A stretch of DNA of 64,000 bases from Paenarthrobacter sp. PH39-S1 (GCF_030063245.1 NZ_JASISR010000004.1:116938-180937), one strand, 5' to 3'; positions 8,133-18,061 are shown, counted from the first letter of the stretch. Numbers and translations are program-made. The notes: generated by a model from the sequence alone, not told the origin.

Positions 8133-10586
8133 ATGGATCGGGTGACACAGACGACGGAAAGCCTGAACAGCAGTATCCATGCCCGGATCGCTGCGGAGCT
8201 CGGGGTGAACCCGTGGCAGGTCAAGGCTGCGGTTAACCTGCTCGACGGCGGTGCAACGGTGCCGTTCGTGGCCCGCTACCGTAAGGAGGCTACGGGCACC
8301 CTTGACGACGCACAGCTGCGCGACCTGGAAGAACGGCTGCGCTACCTCCGGGAGCTCGAAGACCGCCGCCGGGCGGTACTGGAGTCCATCGACGCCCAGG
8401 GCAAGCTGACCGCGGAGCTTCGGGGCGCCGTCGCCGCGGCCGGAACGAAGTCCGCACTGGAGGATCTGTACCTTCCGTTCAAGTCCAAGCGCCGGACTAA
8501 GGCGCAGATCGCCCGTGCGGCTGGACTGGAACCGCTGGCCGACGCGCTCTTGCTGAACCCGCAGCTGGGTCCGGAACGGGAAGGGGCCAGATACCTAAAT
8601 CCCGAGCACGGCATCAACGATTCGGCGGAGGCCCTGGCCGGCGCCAGGGCCATCCTGACCGAGCGGGCCGGCCAGGATGCCACGCTCCTGAACGAGCTGC
8701 GCGAGCGGCTCTGGAAGCAGGGCAGGCTGCGGGCGCAGGTCAAGCCCGGTCAGGAGTTTGAGGGCGCAAAGTTCAAGGACTATTTCGATTTTACGCAGCC
8801 TTTGCACGCGTTGCCCTCGCACCGGGTGCTGGCCCTGCTGCGGGGTGAAAAGGCAGGCGTCCTCCAGCTGGACGTGGCGGAGGCGGATCCGCGCGATCCC
8901 GAAGCCCTTGCCGCCGTCCGGGCCCGTTACGAGAGCGCCGTCGCACGCTCGTTGCGGATCAGCGACCGCGGGCGCCCGGCCGATGCGTGGCTGGCCCAGA
9001 CCGTACAGCTTGCGTGGCGGTCACGGCTGCTCATCCGGCTTGCCGGCGATCTGCGGACCCGGCTGTTCCTGGCAGCGGAGGAGGAAGCTGTCCGGGTGTT
9101 CGCGGCAAACCTTCGCGACGTGCTGCTGGCGGCGCCGGCGGGCAACCGGAACACCCTGGGACTCGATCCGGGGTTGCGCACGGGGGTGAAGGTCGCCGTG
9201 GTGAACGGCACCGGTAAGGTCGTCGCCACGGACACCATTTATCCGCATGCCCCGGCCCGGAAATGGGACGACGCGCTGGTGGTCCTGGCGCGCCTGGCCC
9301 GGTCCCACGCCGTCGAACTTATTGCCATCGGCAATGGGACCGCGTCCCGGGAAACGGACAAACTGACCGCCGAGTTGATCACCGAACTTATGCGGCAGAA
9401 CCCCGCCCGGATGGTCGCCAAGCTGGTTGTTTCCGAAGCGGGAGCCTCGGTATATTCCGCCTCCGCGCTTGCCTCCGCGGAGCTGCCGGACATGGATGTG
9501 TCGCTGCGCGGTGCCGTTTCCATAGCCCGCCGGCTGCAGGATCCGCTGGCCGAGCTGGTCAAGATTGAACCGAAGTCCATCGGCGTGGGTCAATACCAGC
9601 ACGATCTGGCGCCTGTGAAGCTGGACCGGGCACTGGATGCGGTGGTGGAGGACTGCGTGAACGCGGTGGGCGTGGACGTGAACACCGCCTCGCCCGCCCT
9701 GTTGGCCCGGGTGGCCGGCGTGGGGACGCTGCTGAGCGCGAACATCGTGGCACACCGCAATGAACACGGGCCGTTCGCCAAGCGATCCGACCTCAAAAAA
9801 GTGCCCCGGCTGGGTGCGAAGGCGTTTGAACAGTGCGCCGGATTTCTGCGCGTCAGTGGGGGAGCGGAGCCGTTGGACGGCACCAGCGTGCATCCCGAAG
9901 CCTACGGGGTGGCGCGGAAGATCCTCGCCGCTGCCGGCGCTACGGCGCACGACGTCGTTGCCGGAGCAGGCGCGGTCGCCACCTTGGTGCCGGAGGACTT
10001 CACGGATGAAGTTTTCGGGCTGCCGACGGTGCGGGACATCATCACCGAGCTGGTGAAGCCGGGCCGGGACCCGCGCCCCAAGTTCGCCACGGCCTCGTTC
10101 TCCGAGGGGATCGAAAAGATCACCGACCTGCGGGCCGGCATGGTCCTGGAGGGGACCGTCAGCAACGTGGCCGCGTTTGGTGCTTTTGTCGATATTGGCG
10201 TACATCAGGACGGCCTGGTGCATGTCTCGGCGATGTCCGCAACCTTTGTCCGCGACCCGCACGAGGTGGTGAAGTCCGGTCAGGTGGTCCGGGTCAAGGT
10301 GCTGGAGGTTGATCCGGACCGGAAGCGGATCGCGCTGACGCTGCGGCTGACGGACGAGCCCGCAGCGGCGGAATCCGGACGAGGGAGGCAACCCGCGGCA
10401 GTTACCTCTGCCGCAGGTACCGCCGCTGCACGACGGACCGCCGCTGCACGACGGACCCCCGGCCCGGGCGAGCGGGGCAGCATGCCTACCGCGGCTCCAG
10501 CCCCGGCAGCGTCGGAACGCACCCGGCCGGCATCGGCAAACACGGCGATGGCCGAGGCGCTCCGCAGGGCCGGTCTGACGAAATAG
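8133..10586 (+). CDS. tex: Tex-family RNA-binding transcription accessory protein
   Basis: An 817-residue protein with full Tex architecture. The N-terminal helical region carries VPFVARYRKEATGTLDD. A YqgF/RNase H-like domain near 335-470 contains GLDPGLRTGVKVAVV. The helix-hairpin-helix region near 500-560 contains VNTASPALLARVAGVG. A C-terminal S1 domain near 660-740 reads LEGTVSNVAAFGAFVDIGVH. The last 70 residues are a low-complexity Ala/Arg/Pro tail with an 18-bp tandem duplication (AAARRT repeated). Tex binds RNA and affects transcription or RNA turnover. The ATG at 8133 is used; a GTG at 8142 preceded by CAAAAT would fit a leaderless start. Confidence 0.93.
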   Translation: MDRVTQTTESLNSSIHARIAAELGVNPWQVKAAVNLLDGGATVPFVARYRKEATGTLDDAQLRDLEERLRYLRELEDRRRAVLESIDAQGKLTAELRGAVAAAGTKSALEDLYLPFKSKRRTKAQIARAAGLEPLADALLLNPQLGPEREGARYLNPEHGINDSAEALAGARAILTERAGQDATLLNELRERLWKQGRLRAQVKPGQEFEGAKFKDYFDFTQPLHALPSHRVLALLRGEKAGVLQLDVAEADPRDPEALAAVRARYESAVARSLRISDRGRPADAWLAQTVQLAWRSRLLIRLAGDLRTRLFLAAEEEAVRVFAANLRDVLLAAPAGNRNTLGLDPGLRTGVKVAVVNGTGKVVATDTIYPHAPARKWDDALVVLARLARSHAVELIAIGNGTASRETDKLTAELITELMRQNPARMVAKLVVSEAGASVYSASALASAELPDMDVSLRGAVSIARRLQDPLAELVKIEPKSIGVGQYQHDLAPVKLDRALDAVVEDCVNAVGVDVNTASPALLARVAGVGTLLSANIVAHRNEHGPFAKRSDLKKVPRLGAKAFEQCAGFLRVSGGAEPLDGTSVHPEAYGVARKILAAAGATAHDVVAGAGAVATLVPEDFTDEVFGLPTVRDIITELVKPGRDPRPKFATASFSEGIEKITDLRAGMVLEGTVSNVAAFGAFVDIGVHQDGLVHVSAMSATFVRDPHEVVKSGQVVRVKVLEVDPDRKRIALTLRLTDEPAAAESGRGRQPAAVTSAAGTAAARRTAAARRTPGPGERGSMPTAAPAPAASERTRPASANTAMAEALRRAGLTK

Positions 10587-10611
10587 CCCGGCCGCCGGAG
10601 GGGATCGGACG

Positions 10612-11949
10612 CTAGCGCCTCGTCGGCTCAATGCTGCGGCGGAATGCTTCCCTCGGGTGCTCCCGTGCGCTCATCGGTGTCACGTTGCGCTTGGTGAAGG
10701 CATGCATCAGCCAGGTGGCAAAAATATGCCACTTCCGGTTGTAGGTTGGCGTGGCCAGTCCGTGGTACAGCCGGTCCACGAACCACGCTGGGCGGTTCTT
10801 CAGCTCAATTCCCATGATGATCGCCGCGCCCCGCCCGACGCCGTAGCTGGCAACGGCCCCCATCGACTTGTGGCGGTATTCCGCGATCGGGCGGCCGTGG
10901 AGTTCCGCGGCGATGTTTTTGGCCAGCAGCTTGGCCTGCCGGACCGCATTCTGGGCGTTCGGAGGATAGTACGCCGGTTGCTTTTCGGCGGTGAGGTCCG
11001 GAACCTGGGCGTTATCCCCGGCCGCCCACGCGCCGGCAACCGGTGCGCCGTCGTCGTCAATGACCTGAAGACGGGCATTGGCATTTACGTGCCCCTTTGG
11101 GCCGCGCGGCACATTTGTTGCATCGAGCGTTGGATTGGGTTTGACCCCGGCGGTCCACACGATCGTATTGGCGAAGAATGAGTCGCCGTCGCTCAGCACG
11201 ACCTCGGACTCCACGCACGACTTCATCGTCGTCTTCAGCCGCACGTCGATGCCCCGCCGGCGCAGCTCGGATAGGGTCCACCCGGAAAGCCGGACGCCGA
11301 CCTCCGGCGCCACCCGTTCCAGTGCCTCAATGAGCACCCACCTGAGCTCTGATCTGCTGAGCGCAGGATATTCATCAACGGCGAGTTTAGAAAGATCGTT
11401 GAGCTCGGAAAGGGCTTCCACTCCGGTGTAGCCGGCGCCGACGAAGACGAATGTCAGGGCCCTGGAGCGATCCGCCGGGTCGGTGGCGGCGGCCGCAAGC
11501 GCGACGTTTTCCAGCACCTGATCGCGCACGTAGATGGCCTCTTCAAGGGTTTTAAAGCCGACGGCGTTTTCCCCAAGTCCCGGTGTCGGAAAGGTCCTCG
11601 TGACCGCACCCAGCGCCAGCACGACGTGGTCATAATCCATGCTGACCGTCGCACCGGTGATGGATTCGAGTACCGCGGACTTCTTGTTCACGTCCAGGGA
11701 GGTCAGCCGTCCTCTGAACAGGTCGACGTTTTTGAGCGCCCGAGCCAGATCCACTGCGACGCTGCCGGCATCGAGTTCACCGCCGGCGACTTCCGGAAGC
11801 AACGGCTGATAGGTCATGTACGAGTTTGGCTCAACCACGGTGATTTTGACCGCCGAAGGGGACAGTTCCTTGCGGAGGCCCCAGGCGGTGTAGAGGCCGA
11901 CGTACCCGCCTCCGAGAATGAGGACATGTGCTGTGCTGGCCGAGGACAT
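10612..11949 (-). CDS. ndh: type II NADH dehydrogenase / NAD(P)-FAD oxidoreductase
   Basis: A 445-residue flavoprotein. The first dinucleotide fold is HVLILGGGYVGLYTAW at the N-terminus, followed by MTYQPLLPEVAGG, characteristic of NDH-2. The second nucleotide fold is FVFVGAGYTGVEALSELND, binding NADH. WAAGDNAQVPD is the FAD-contacting motif near 310. The C-terminus has an amphipathic region near WHIFATWLMHAFTKRNVTPM for membrane attachment. The enzyme passes electrons from NADH to quinone without pumping protons. GGGAG precedes the ATG. It converges with tex across a 25-bp gap. Confidence 0.9.
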   Translation of the reverse strand: MSSASTAHVLILGGGYVGLYTAWGLRKELSPSAVKITVVEPNSYMTYQPLLPEVAGGELDAGSVAVDLARALKNVDLFRGRLTSLDVNKKSAVLESITGATVSMDYDHVVLALGAVTRTFPTPGLGENAVGFKTLEEAIYVRDQVLENVALAAAATDPADRSRALTFVFVGAGYTGVEALSELNDLSKLAVDEYPALSRSELRWVLIEALERVAPEVGVRLSGWTLSELRRRGIDVRLKTTMKSCVESEVVLSDGDSFFANTIVWTAGVKPNPTLDATNVPRGPKGHVNANARLQVIDDDGAPVAGAWAAGDNAQVPDLTAEKQPAYYPPNAQNAVRQAKLLAKNIAAELHGRPIAEYRHKSMGAVASYGVGRGAAIIMGIELKNRPAWFVDRLYHGLATPTYNRKWHIFATWLMHAFTKRNVTPMSAREHPREAFRRSIEPTRR

Positions 11950-12087
11950 ATGCGCTCCCTGATGCTGGGTTACCTGTATCTGAAGTCAGCATTCTCCCCC
12001 TCGGGCCGCACGTCAACCGCCGGTAACGGCCGGCGCCGGAAGCCCGGCCGCGGATCCCCACGGCTTGGCGGCCAACAGCTGGGCTGT

Positions 12088-12372
12088 TCAAGGGCCCTCA
12101 ACCCGGCTTAAGGGAGGTCCTCCGATGGATGACTTCATGGGCTGGATCCCCGCGCCGGTTCTGCGTCCTCCCAAGGCGGGTTCCGGTTCGACGCCGGTGC
12201 GATCGACTATCAGTCCCGTTCCCGCGATCTCGCGGGCGGCGGCGATTCCCGCCACGGCGGCGGCCTTGGTCTCGAAGGTCACGGATACGGCCATCAATTC
12301 ACCCCTGCCGTCCGTCAACCGCACACGGTAACGGCCCTCGGGTGCCATAACCAGCTCAAAATATCCGGACAT
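12088..12372 (-). CDS. YegP-like DUF1508 domain protein
   Basis: A 94-residue protein with one DUF1508 unit: YFELVMAPEGRYRVRLTDGRGE, then a helix ETKAAAVAGIAAAREIA. It is usually found as a small stand-alone protein of unknown role. The ATG at 12372 is chosen because GGAGG lies six bases upstream. The C-terminal 35 residues after about position 60 are polar and variable. It is divergent from the efflux pump at 12573. The 138 bp between 11950 and 12087 hold no gene. Confidence 0.75.
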   Translation of the reverse strand: MSGYFELVMAPEGRYRVRLTDGRGELMAVSVTFETKAAAVAGIAAAREIAGTGLIVDRTGVEPEPALGGRRTGAGIQPMKSSIGGPPLSRVEGP

Positions 12373-12572
12373 CTTCCGCCTCCAATTGACAGCCATCGAT
12401 CATCCTTGCCTCATTGTAAGGTTCCTTCTGGATTTTGGGCGAGCGAATCTTCGGCGGACCGCAACATACTGGTTTTTGGGACGGGTATTCGCGGTCGGTA
12501 CGTACAGCCGCAGGCGCCGCTGCACAATGCTGCTGCATAATGAGGGACTGTAATACCGAAAGGGGACACGGG

Positions 12573-14054
12573 ATGAGCGGGCAGGCCGGTGGGGCCAACG
12601 ACAGCGCGGGGCGGCACGCGCAGCGGACGACGGCGCAGCGGACCGTGCTGCTGGTGGCGATCCTCGCCTCCTTCGTGGCGTTCCTCGATGGCGCCATCGT
12701 CAACGTCGCGCTGCCGGCGATCACGGCCGATTTGGGCGGTGGCATTGCCCTGCAGCAGTGGGTGATCGACGCTTACCTGCTGACCTTGGGCGCATTGATC
12801 CTGGTTGCCGGTGCCATCTCGGATGCGTTCGGGCGCGTGCGGATCCTCCGGGTGGGTCTGCTGGTGTTCGGCGCTGCCTCTCTTGGCTGCGCGCTGGCCC
12901 CCGCGGGTGCACTGCTCATCGCGGCCCGTGCCGTCCAGGGCGCCGGCGCGGCCATGCTCGTGCCGAGCTCCCTCGCCCTGATCACCGCAACATTCACCGG
13001 GCCTGCGCGGGCCAAGGCGATCGGCACGTGGACAGGGTGGACGGGAACGGCGTTCGTGGCCGGCCCGCTGCTGGGCGGCCTGCTGGTGGACTCCGTGAGC
13101 TGGCGGCTGATCTTTGGCATCAATATCGTTCCCATTGCCGCCACGCTGCTGCTCCTGCTGCGGCTGAAAATTTCCGCACCCGCGGCGCGGCGGGTGCGGG
13201 TGGACCTTGCGGGCGCCGTGCTTGCCGCGGCGGGCCTGGGTGGTCCGGTGTTTGCACTCATCGAACAGCAACGGCTGGGGTGGCACAGCCCGGCGGTGTC
13301 GGTCCCGTTCGGTGCCGGACTCCTGTGCTTCGGAACGTTCCTGTGGTGGGAACATCGGACTCCAAATCCGATGATGCCGCTGCGGCTGTTCCGAATCCGG
13401 AACTTCGGCATCGGGAACCTGGCTACGGCTTTCATCTATGCCGGCCTCTCCCTGGGCCAGCTGGTGGTGGTGCTCTTTCTGCAGGAGGTTGCGGGACTTT
13501 CCGCCTCCGAGGCCGGCCTGGCGACGATTCCCGTAGCCGTGCTGTCGCTGCTGCTGGCGGGCGGGTTCGGTGGACTGGCCGGGAAACACGGTCCGCGGTT
13601 CTTTATGGCCGCCGGGCCGCTGGTGACTGGAACCGGATACCTGCTGATGCTGTCCGCGCACCTGCCGTTCAATTTCTGGACACAGGTGCTGCCAGGCCTG
13701 ATGCTCTTCGGGCTCGGGCTCTCCATCACGGTCGCCCCGCTGACGGCTGCCATCCTGGGATCCGTGCGGCCGGAACAGAGCGGAATCGGCTCCGCCATCA
13801 ATAACGCGGTCTCGCGTGTGGCGGGGCTGATCGCGGTCGCCTTCGCCGGCGTCATCGTGAACGGAGCGCTCGACGTCGGCGGCTTCCACCGGGTACTGGT
13901 CGTCACCGTGCTGCTTTTCGCCGTCGGCGCCGTCATCTCCGCGGTGGGAATCAGCAACCGAAGCATTTCGCCCGACCGGATTCCGGACGAAGCTGCGGCG
14001 AACTGCCGGGACCGCGCATCCGCGGGCGGTACCGACCGCGGACCCGATAGATAA
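12573..14054 (+). CDS. DHA2-family MFS drug efflux transporter
   Basis: A 493-residue, 14-helix transporter. TM1 carries FLDGAIVNVALPAI, the conserved DHA2 motif D1; motif A follows as DAFGRVRILRVG, and motif C-like ALLIAARAVQGAGAAMLVPSS lies in the next helices. The ATG at 12573 follows AAAGGGGACACGGG; an upstream in-frame start lacks a binding site. It probably exports lipophilic cations or antibiotics by proton antiport. No dedicated regulator is intact next to it; a possible MarR scrap lies downstream at 14215. Confidence 0.9.
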   Translation: MSGQAGGANDSAGRHAQRTTAQRTVLLVAILASFVAFLDGAIVNVALPAITADLGGGIALQQWVIDAYLLTLGALILVAGAISDAFGRVRILRVGLLVFGAASLGCALAPAGALLIAARAVQGAGAAMLVPSSLALITATFTGPARAKAIGTWTGWTGTAFVAGPLLGGLLVDSVSWRLIFGINIVPIAATLLLLLRLKISAPAARRVRVDLAGAVLAAAGLGGPVFALIEQQRLGWHSPAVSVPFGAGLLCFGTFLWWEHRTPNPMMPLRLFRIRNFGIGNLATAFIYAGLSLGQLVVVLFLQEVAGLSASEAGLATIPVAVLSLLLAGGFGGLAGKHGPRFFMAAGPLVTGTGYLLMLSAHLPFNFWTQVLPGLMLFGLGLSITVAPLTAAILGSVRPEQSGIGSAINNAVSRVAGLIAVAFAGVIVNGALDVGGFHRVLVVTVLLFAVGAVISAVGISNRSISPDRIPDEAAANCRDRASAGGTDRGPDR

Positions 14055-14214
14055 GCTGCCGCCGCGGCAGGTCGTCCCGTGGCAGACGAGAGTCGGCAGA
14101 CGGTGTCTGTCGGACAGGCTGATGGTATGGCGGCGACGACCACGCCGAGCACGACGCCGGTCAGCGTGTCCCGCACGCGGCTGGCGGCGAACCAGGCGGC
14201 CAGCGCTGAGGCGG

Positions 14215-14373
14215 CCTCGTGACCGGGGCCGTGCTCTCGTGGACTCGCCATTCCCCCGCTGCCTGGAGCGCGACCGGCAGCTGTTGGAGGGCATTGACAG
14301 GGCGGACCGCGAGGTGCTGGGCGCCCTGCTGCGCTGGATCTCTGCCAACGCCGAAGTCGGATCACGGTGGTAG
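14215..14373 (+). pseudogene. possible C-terminal scrap of a MarR-type regulator
   Basis: The frame ending at TAG 14371-14373 reads ERDRQLLEGIDRADREVLGALLRWI, which resembles the last dimerisation helix of MarR proteins (LL-x-GL-x-x-xDR-x-x-L-x-x-LL). No winged-helix sequence precedes it; the upstream bases to 14055 give no recognisable protein on this strand. On the opposite strand 14105-14230 can be read as one hydrophobic helix but without start context. It lies directly after a drug-efflux gene, where a MarR gene would be expected. Similarity is judged by eye and is weak. Confidence 0.28.
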
Positions 14374-14471
14374 ATCAGCGCAGCCTGAGCGGAGTCGGGA
14401 CTCGCCCCGAGTCCGGCCTTGACGGCCCGGCGGGAGCACAAGAGTGGTGTCGGCGCTCGGTCGGCAGGGCA

Positions 14472-14477
14472 TAGGCT
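14472..14477 (+). promoter_or_regulatory. TAGGCT -10 box for a leaderless methyltransferase mRNA
   Basis: TAGGCT ends six bases before the ATG at 14484. This matches TANNNT, and the gap puts the transcription start at or next to the start codon. No Shine-Dalgarno sequence fits in that gap. Confidence 0.5.
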
Positions 14478-14483
14478 GTCGGG

Positions 14484-15083
14484 ATGCGGGAAGAATCATT
14501 GTGGCAGGTGCAAAAGCGCGCGAATCCGGGACACTCGGCCTGGTATATCCAGCGGTTCGAGAAGATGCGGGCCGACGGCGCCGACCTGGATGGTGAGGCC
14601 AGGCTGATCGACGTGATGGTTGCGCGCGGAAGCCGGATCCTGGACGCAGGATGTGGTACCGGCAGGGTGGGGGGCGAGCTGGGCCGACGTGGACATACCG
14701 TGGTGGGTGTCGATGCGGATGCCGAACTGATCGAGGCAGCGCAAGCGGACCACCCGGACCCGACTTGGCTGACCGGAGATTTGGCGGAACTGGACTTGCC
14801 GGCCCTGGGCATCACGGAGCCGTTCGATCTTATCGTCAGCGCCGGAAACGTGATGACGTTCCTCGCACCGGGCAGCGCCGGGTTGGTGCTGGAAAACCTC
14901 AAGCGGCATCTGGCTCCGCAGGGCCGCCTGGTGACAGGCTTCGGCGCGGGCCGCGGCTACGGCTTTGACCGGTTTTTCGCCGACGCAACGGATGCGGGAC
15001 TTCAGTGCCAGTCCCGGTTCGCGACCTGGGATCTTAGGCCGTGGAGAACGGCATCGGACTTTCTGGTGGCGGTCTTCGCTTAG
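14484..15083 (+). CDS. class I SAM-dependent methyltransferase
   Basis: A 199-residue protein with motif I at ILDAGCGTGRVGGELGRRGH (residues 53-72), motif II acidic VVGVDADAELI, and DLIVSAGNVMTFL at the motif IV position. The N-terminus SAWYIQRFEKMRADGADL is typical of small actinobacterial class I methyltransferases. The methyl acceptor is unknown. It ends immediately beside the convergent HldE-like gene with no gap. The start follows a -10 box by six bases. Confidence 0.88.
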   Translation: MREESLWQVQKRANPGHSAWYIQRFEKMRADGADLDGEARLIDVMVARGSRILDAGCGTGRVGGELGRRGHTVVGVDADAELIEAAQADHPDPTWLTGDLAELDLPALGITEPFDLIVSAGNVMTFLAPGSAGLVLENLKRHLAPQGRLVTGFGAGRGYGFDRFFADATDAGLQCQSRFATWDLRPWRTASDFLVAVFA

Positions 15084-16607
15084 CTAGCCCCGGATCCGCC
15101 GGACCACCGCCGTCGTCGAATGCTCCGGGACGTAGTCCAGGATGCGCACCTGGCCGCCGTATACCTCTACCGCTCCGGTCTCCTCCAGCATGTCCGGTGT
15201 ATAGTCACCGCCCTTGGCGTAGACGTCCGGCCGCAGCGCCGTGATCAGCGGGATTGGCGTCGCGGAATCAAAGACGGTGACATAGTCCACGCAGCTCAGC
15301 GCGGCGATGACGGCTGCCCGGTCCCCGACGGTGTTGATCGGCCGGTCGGGCCCCTTGAGCCGGCGCACGCTGTCGTCGCTGTTGAGGGCGACCACCAGAA
15401 TGTCACCCAGTTGCTTGGCCTGATTGAGATAGCGGGTATGGCCGCGGTGCAGCACGTCGAAACAGCCGTTTGTCAGCACGATCCGCCGCCCGTCGGCACG
15501 TTCGGAGGCGATCTTAGCCAGGAGTTCGTCGGCGTCCAGCGCAGTGTCGGCGAAGCCGGCTAGGTGCCGGCTCAAATCCACGGTGCTGCAGACGGAGGTT
15601 CCTTGCCGTAGCACGACGACGTCGGCCGCCGCCTGCGCGAGGTCCGCGCAGGTGCTCAGCGGCAGTTCCGCCGCCCGGGCGATGGTCAACGCCGCGACGA
15701 ACGTATCGCCGGCCCCGGAGGCCTGTTTTTCCGTGGCCGGTCTTGCCCAGGTCCGGTGAACGGTGCCGTCCCGGCTGAGCAGCACCGTGCCGTCACGGTC
15801 CAGGGTCACGATGGCGGCGCCGCTCCGCGTTGCGGTCAGCAGCTGCCGCTGGTGATCGACGAAGAGGTCCGCGCGCGCGGCACCGGCGGGAAGCGGCCGA
15901 TCGATGACCCGGGCCGCCTCCGCAGCGTTGGGAGTCACGAGGTCCGGTTCCAGAGCGGCCCATGGGCGTGGATCGTGGGCATCCACCAGCACCAGCGGGC
16001 GCGCACGGCCGACAGGATCAGCCCGATCGGCGGGATCAGCGGGATCGTCGCCCCTTGCCAGCTCGGTGAGCAAAGCCGTGGCCACCGCCCCGGTCAAAGC
16101 GCCGAGGCCGTAGTCGCAGATCACGGCGGCGTCAGCCGTTGCCAAGCATCCCGGCAGCCGCTGCGCCAGCAGGCGCAGTGCGTCCGGATCGGGATTCCCC
16201 GCCGGTTCATCCATCCGCAGCATGACCTGTCCGGCGCTGAGAACGCGGCACTTCGTCGTCGTCGATTGACCCGTATGGGCCACCAGCCCCGATACGTCCA
16301 CCCCGGCATGCTGGAGAAGCTGCCTGAGTGTGGCGCCGGCATTATCGTCGCCCACCAGCCCTACCAGCCGTACTTGGGCACCGAGTGCCGCAAGGTTCAT
16401 GGCCGTATTCGCGGCTCCGCCCGGGGCATACTCCCGATGCTGTATTTCCACCACGGGTGCCGGGGCCTCCCGACACAGTCGTTCGATGACGCCGCTCCAC
16501 CAGCCATCCAGAATGACGTCGCCGATCACCGTGACTCTCGGAGACAGTTCCGCGAGCCTGCGGGGCAGCCATTCGGTGAGCCCGCGCTGATCCATCATCG
16601 GACTCAT
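15084..16607 (-). CDS. hldE: bifunctional heptose-7-phosphate kinase / nucleotidyltransferase, HldE-like copy 1
   Basis: A 507-residue two-domain protein. Residues about 20-340 are a PfkB/ribokinase-type kinase: VIGDVILDGWWSG near the start, YAPGGAANTAMNLAALGA for sugar binding, and ASGAGDTFVAAL with the catalytic Asp. Residues about 365-507 are a nucleotidyltransferase with NGCFDVLHRGHTRYL (GxFDxxHxGH) and KGGDYTPDMLEE. Together they phosphorylate D-glycero-D-manno-heptose 7-P at C1 and, after phosphatase action, transfer a nucleotide to give NDP-heptose (ADP-heptose in Gram-negatives). It overlaps the aldehyde dehydrogenase stop in ATGA. The gene symbol reflects domain order; activity is not shown. 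Confidence 0.85.
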   Translation of the reverse strand: MSPMMDQRGLTEWLPRRLAELSPRVTVIGDVILDGWWSGVIERLCREAPAPVVEIQHREYAPGGAANTAMNLAALGAQVRLVGLVGDDNAGATLRQLLQHAGVDVSGLVAHTGQSTTTKCRVLSAGQVMLRMDEPAGNPDPDALRLLAQRLPGCLATADAAVICDYGLGALTGAVATALLTELARGDDPADPADRADPVGRARPLVLVDAHDPRPWAALEPDLVTPNAAEAARVIDRPLPAGAARADLFVDHQRQLLTATRSGAAIVTLDRDGTVLLSRDGTVHRTWARPATEKQASGAGDTFVAALTIARAAELPLSTCADLAQAAADVVVLRQGTSVCSTVDLSRHLAGFADTALDADELLAKIASERADGRRIVLTNGCFDVLHRGHTRYLNQAKQLGDILVVALNSDDSVRRLKGPDRPINTVGDRAAVIAALSCVDYVTVFDSATPIPLITALRPDVYAKGGDYTPDMLEETGAVEVYGGQVRILDYVPEHSTTAVVRRIRG

Positions 16608-18061
16608 TGCGGCTCCTGGACCGTGTCGGTCTGGACCGGGTCGGTCTGTGGGGACTCTGGTGGTGTGTCCGCGGCCGGCGGGATGCTGACATGGACCACC
16701 TTCACTCGGGTGAATTCGTCGAGCAGTTCGGGTCCATATCCGAATCCGTCACCGCTCGCTCCGCGGGGCTGGGCGGATCCCCCGGGTGCGCCGCCGAAGA
16801 CGGCGTTGATCTTCACCGTCCCCACCGGCAGCGCGGCCACCGCGCGGTGGGCGTGCTCGATGCTGCCGGTCAGTATCGTGGCGGCCAGCCCGTAGCGTCC
16901 GGCGGAAGCAAGCCGGAGGCCTTCAGCGAAGTCCGCCACGACCTGCACCGGGGCCACGGGACCAAACGTTTCCTCGGTCATGATCTCCATCCGTTCCGTG
17001 CACCCCAGCAGCACGGTGGCCGGATAGTACGCCCCCGGCCCCGCGGGAACGGCGCCGCCGGCAGTGGCCCGGGCACCGAGCGCGATGGCGTGGGCGACCT
17101 GGGCGTGGACGACGTCGCGCAACCGGGTGACCACCAGCGGGGCCAGCGGATGTTCCGCGTTGCGCCGTCGCGCCTGCTCGGCCAGCGCGGAGCAGAAGGG
17201 ATCGGCAATGTCCTGATGAACATAGATCCGTTCCACAGACGTGCAGATCTGACCGCTGTTGCTGAAGGCCCCGATGGCGGCCTGCTCCGCAGCCCACGCG
17301 GGATCAACGCCGGCATCCACCACCAGCGGGTCGTTGCCGCCGTTCTCGCGGACAACGTGGGCCCCCGTCAGCACCGCCGCCCGCGCTATCCGCAGCCCGG
17401 AGGCGCTCGATCCCACGTGGGCAAAGACATCGGCATCGGTGGTGGTCAGCATGGCACCCACCTCGGGGCCTCCCGTCAGGGTAAGGAGGACGCCGGGCGG
17501 AAAGACGCGGGAGAGCAGCTCGCCCAACAGCAGACCCAGGTGTGGGCACCGCTCGCTGGGCTTGTGGATCACGGTATTGCCGGTCACCAAAGCCGCACCG
17601 ATGAGACCCGCGGCGACGGCCACCGGATCATTCCACGGTGTCAGCAGCACCGCCACGCCGCGCGCCTCGGCGACGGTGTAGTCGGCGGCCAGGACGCTGC
17701 CGCGCAAGCTGTGTCCGCGGTGTACCGGCCCCAGTTCCGCGTGCTGCTCCAGTGTTGCTACTCCGGCCCGGATACCGGCCAGTGCTTCGTCAACGGGGCG
17801 GCCCGTTTCGCGGCCGTTCATTTCCGCCAGCGCGTCGGCGCCTTCCGCGAGGGCATTGGCGGCCGAGCGCAACAGTGCGCCGCGCCGCTGAGGGTCCATC
17901 CGGGTCCAGTCCGGCTGGGCCGCCCTTGACACGGAGAGGGCCAGCGCCACCTCTTCGCGGGTAGCTGCACCGAGCGTGCCCACTGGCGAGCCGGAGCGCG
18001 GATCGTACACCCTGAGGACGGCCGCGGCCGGGGAGGTGGCGGGCTCGGTCAACGATGTCAT
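16604..18061 (-). CDS. NAD(P)-dependent aldehyde dehydrogenase
   Basis: A 485-residue ALDH. The nucleophile is SNSGQICTS near residue 270 and the general base lies in ENGGNDP (usually ELGGK). LTPWNDPVAVA corresponds to the common TPWNFP segment, and the TEETFGPV box is near 375. The LGG-to-NGG change marks a divergent subfamily. It is the first gene of a two-gene unit with hldE copy 1 (ATGA overlap), so it may process a sugar aldehyde or a side product of the heptose pathway; that is context only. GTGAGGATG precedes the start. The 174 bp to the divergent GT9 gene form a shared promoter region. Confidence 0.85.
   Translation of the reverse strand: MTSLTEPATSPAAAVLRVYDPRSGSPVGTLGAATREEVALALSVSRAAQPDWTRMDPQRRGALLRSAANALAEGADALAEMNGRETGRPVDEALAGIRAGVATLEQHAELGPVHRGHSLRGSVLAADYTVAEARGVAVLLTPWNDPVAVAAGLIGAALVTGNTVIHKPSERCPHLGLLLGELLSRVFPPGVLLTLTGGPEVGAMLTTTDADVFAHVGSSASGLRIARAAVLTGAHVVRENGGNDPLVVDAGVDPAWAAEQAAIGAFSNSGQICTSVERIYVHQDIADPFCSALAEQARRRNAEHPLAPLVVTRLRDVVHAQVAHAIALGARATAGGAVPAGPGAYYPATVLLGCTERMEIMTEETFGPVAPVQVVADFAEGLRLASAGRYGLAATILTGSIEHAHRAVAALPVGTVKINAVFGGAPGGSAQPRGASGDGFGYGPELLDEFTRVKVVHVSIPPAADTPPESPQTDPVQTDTVQEPQ

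Noticed and set aside
9021..10631. 536-codon minus-strand open frame opposite tex
   Set aside because: Shadow frame of tex; no motif or binding site.
12411..14441. Long minus-strand open frame opposite the DHA2 efflux gene
   Set aside because: It is a shadow of the high-GC coding strand: Arg/Gln/His-rich, no motif, no start context.
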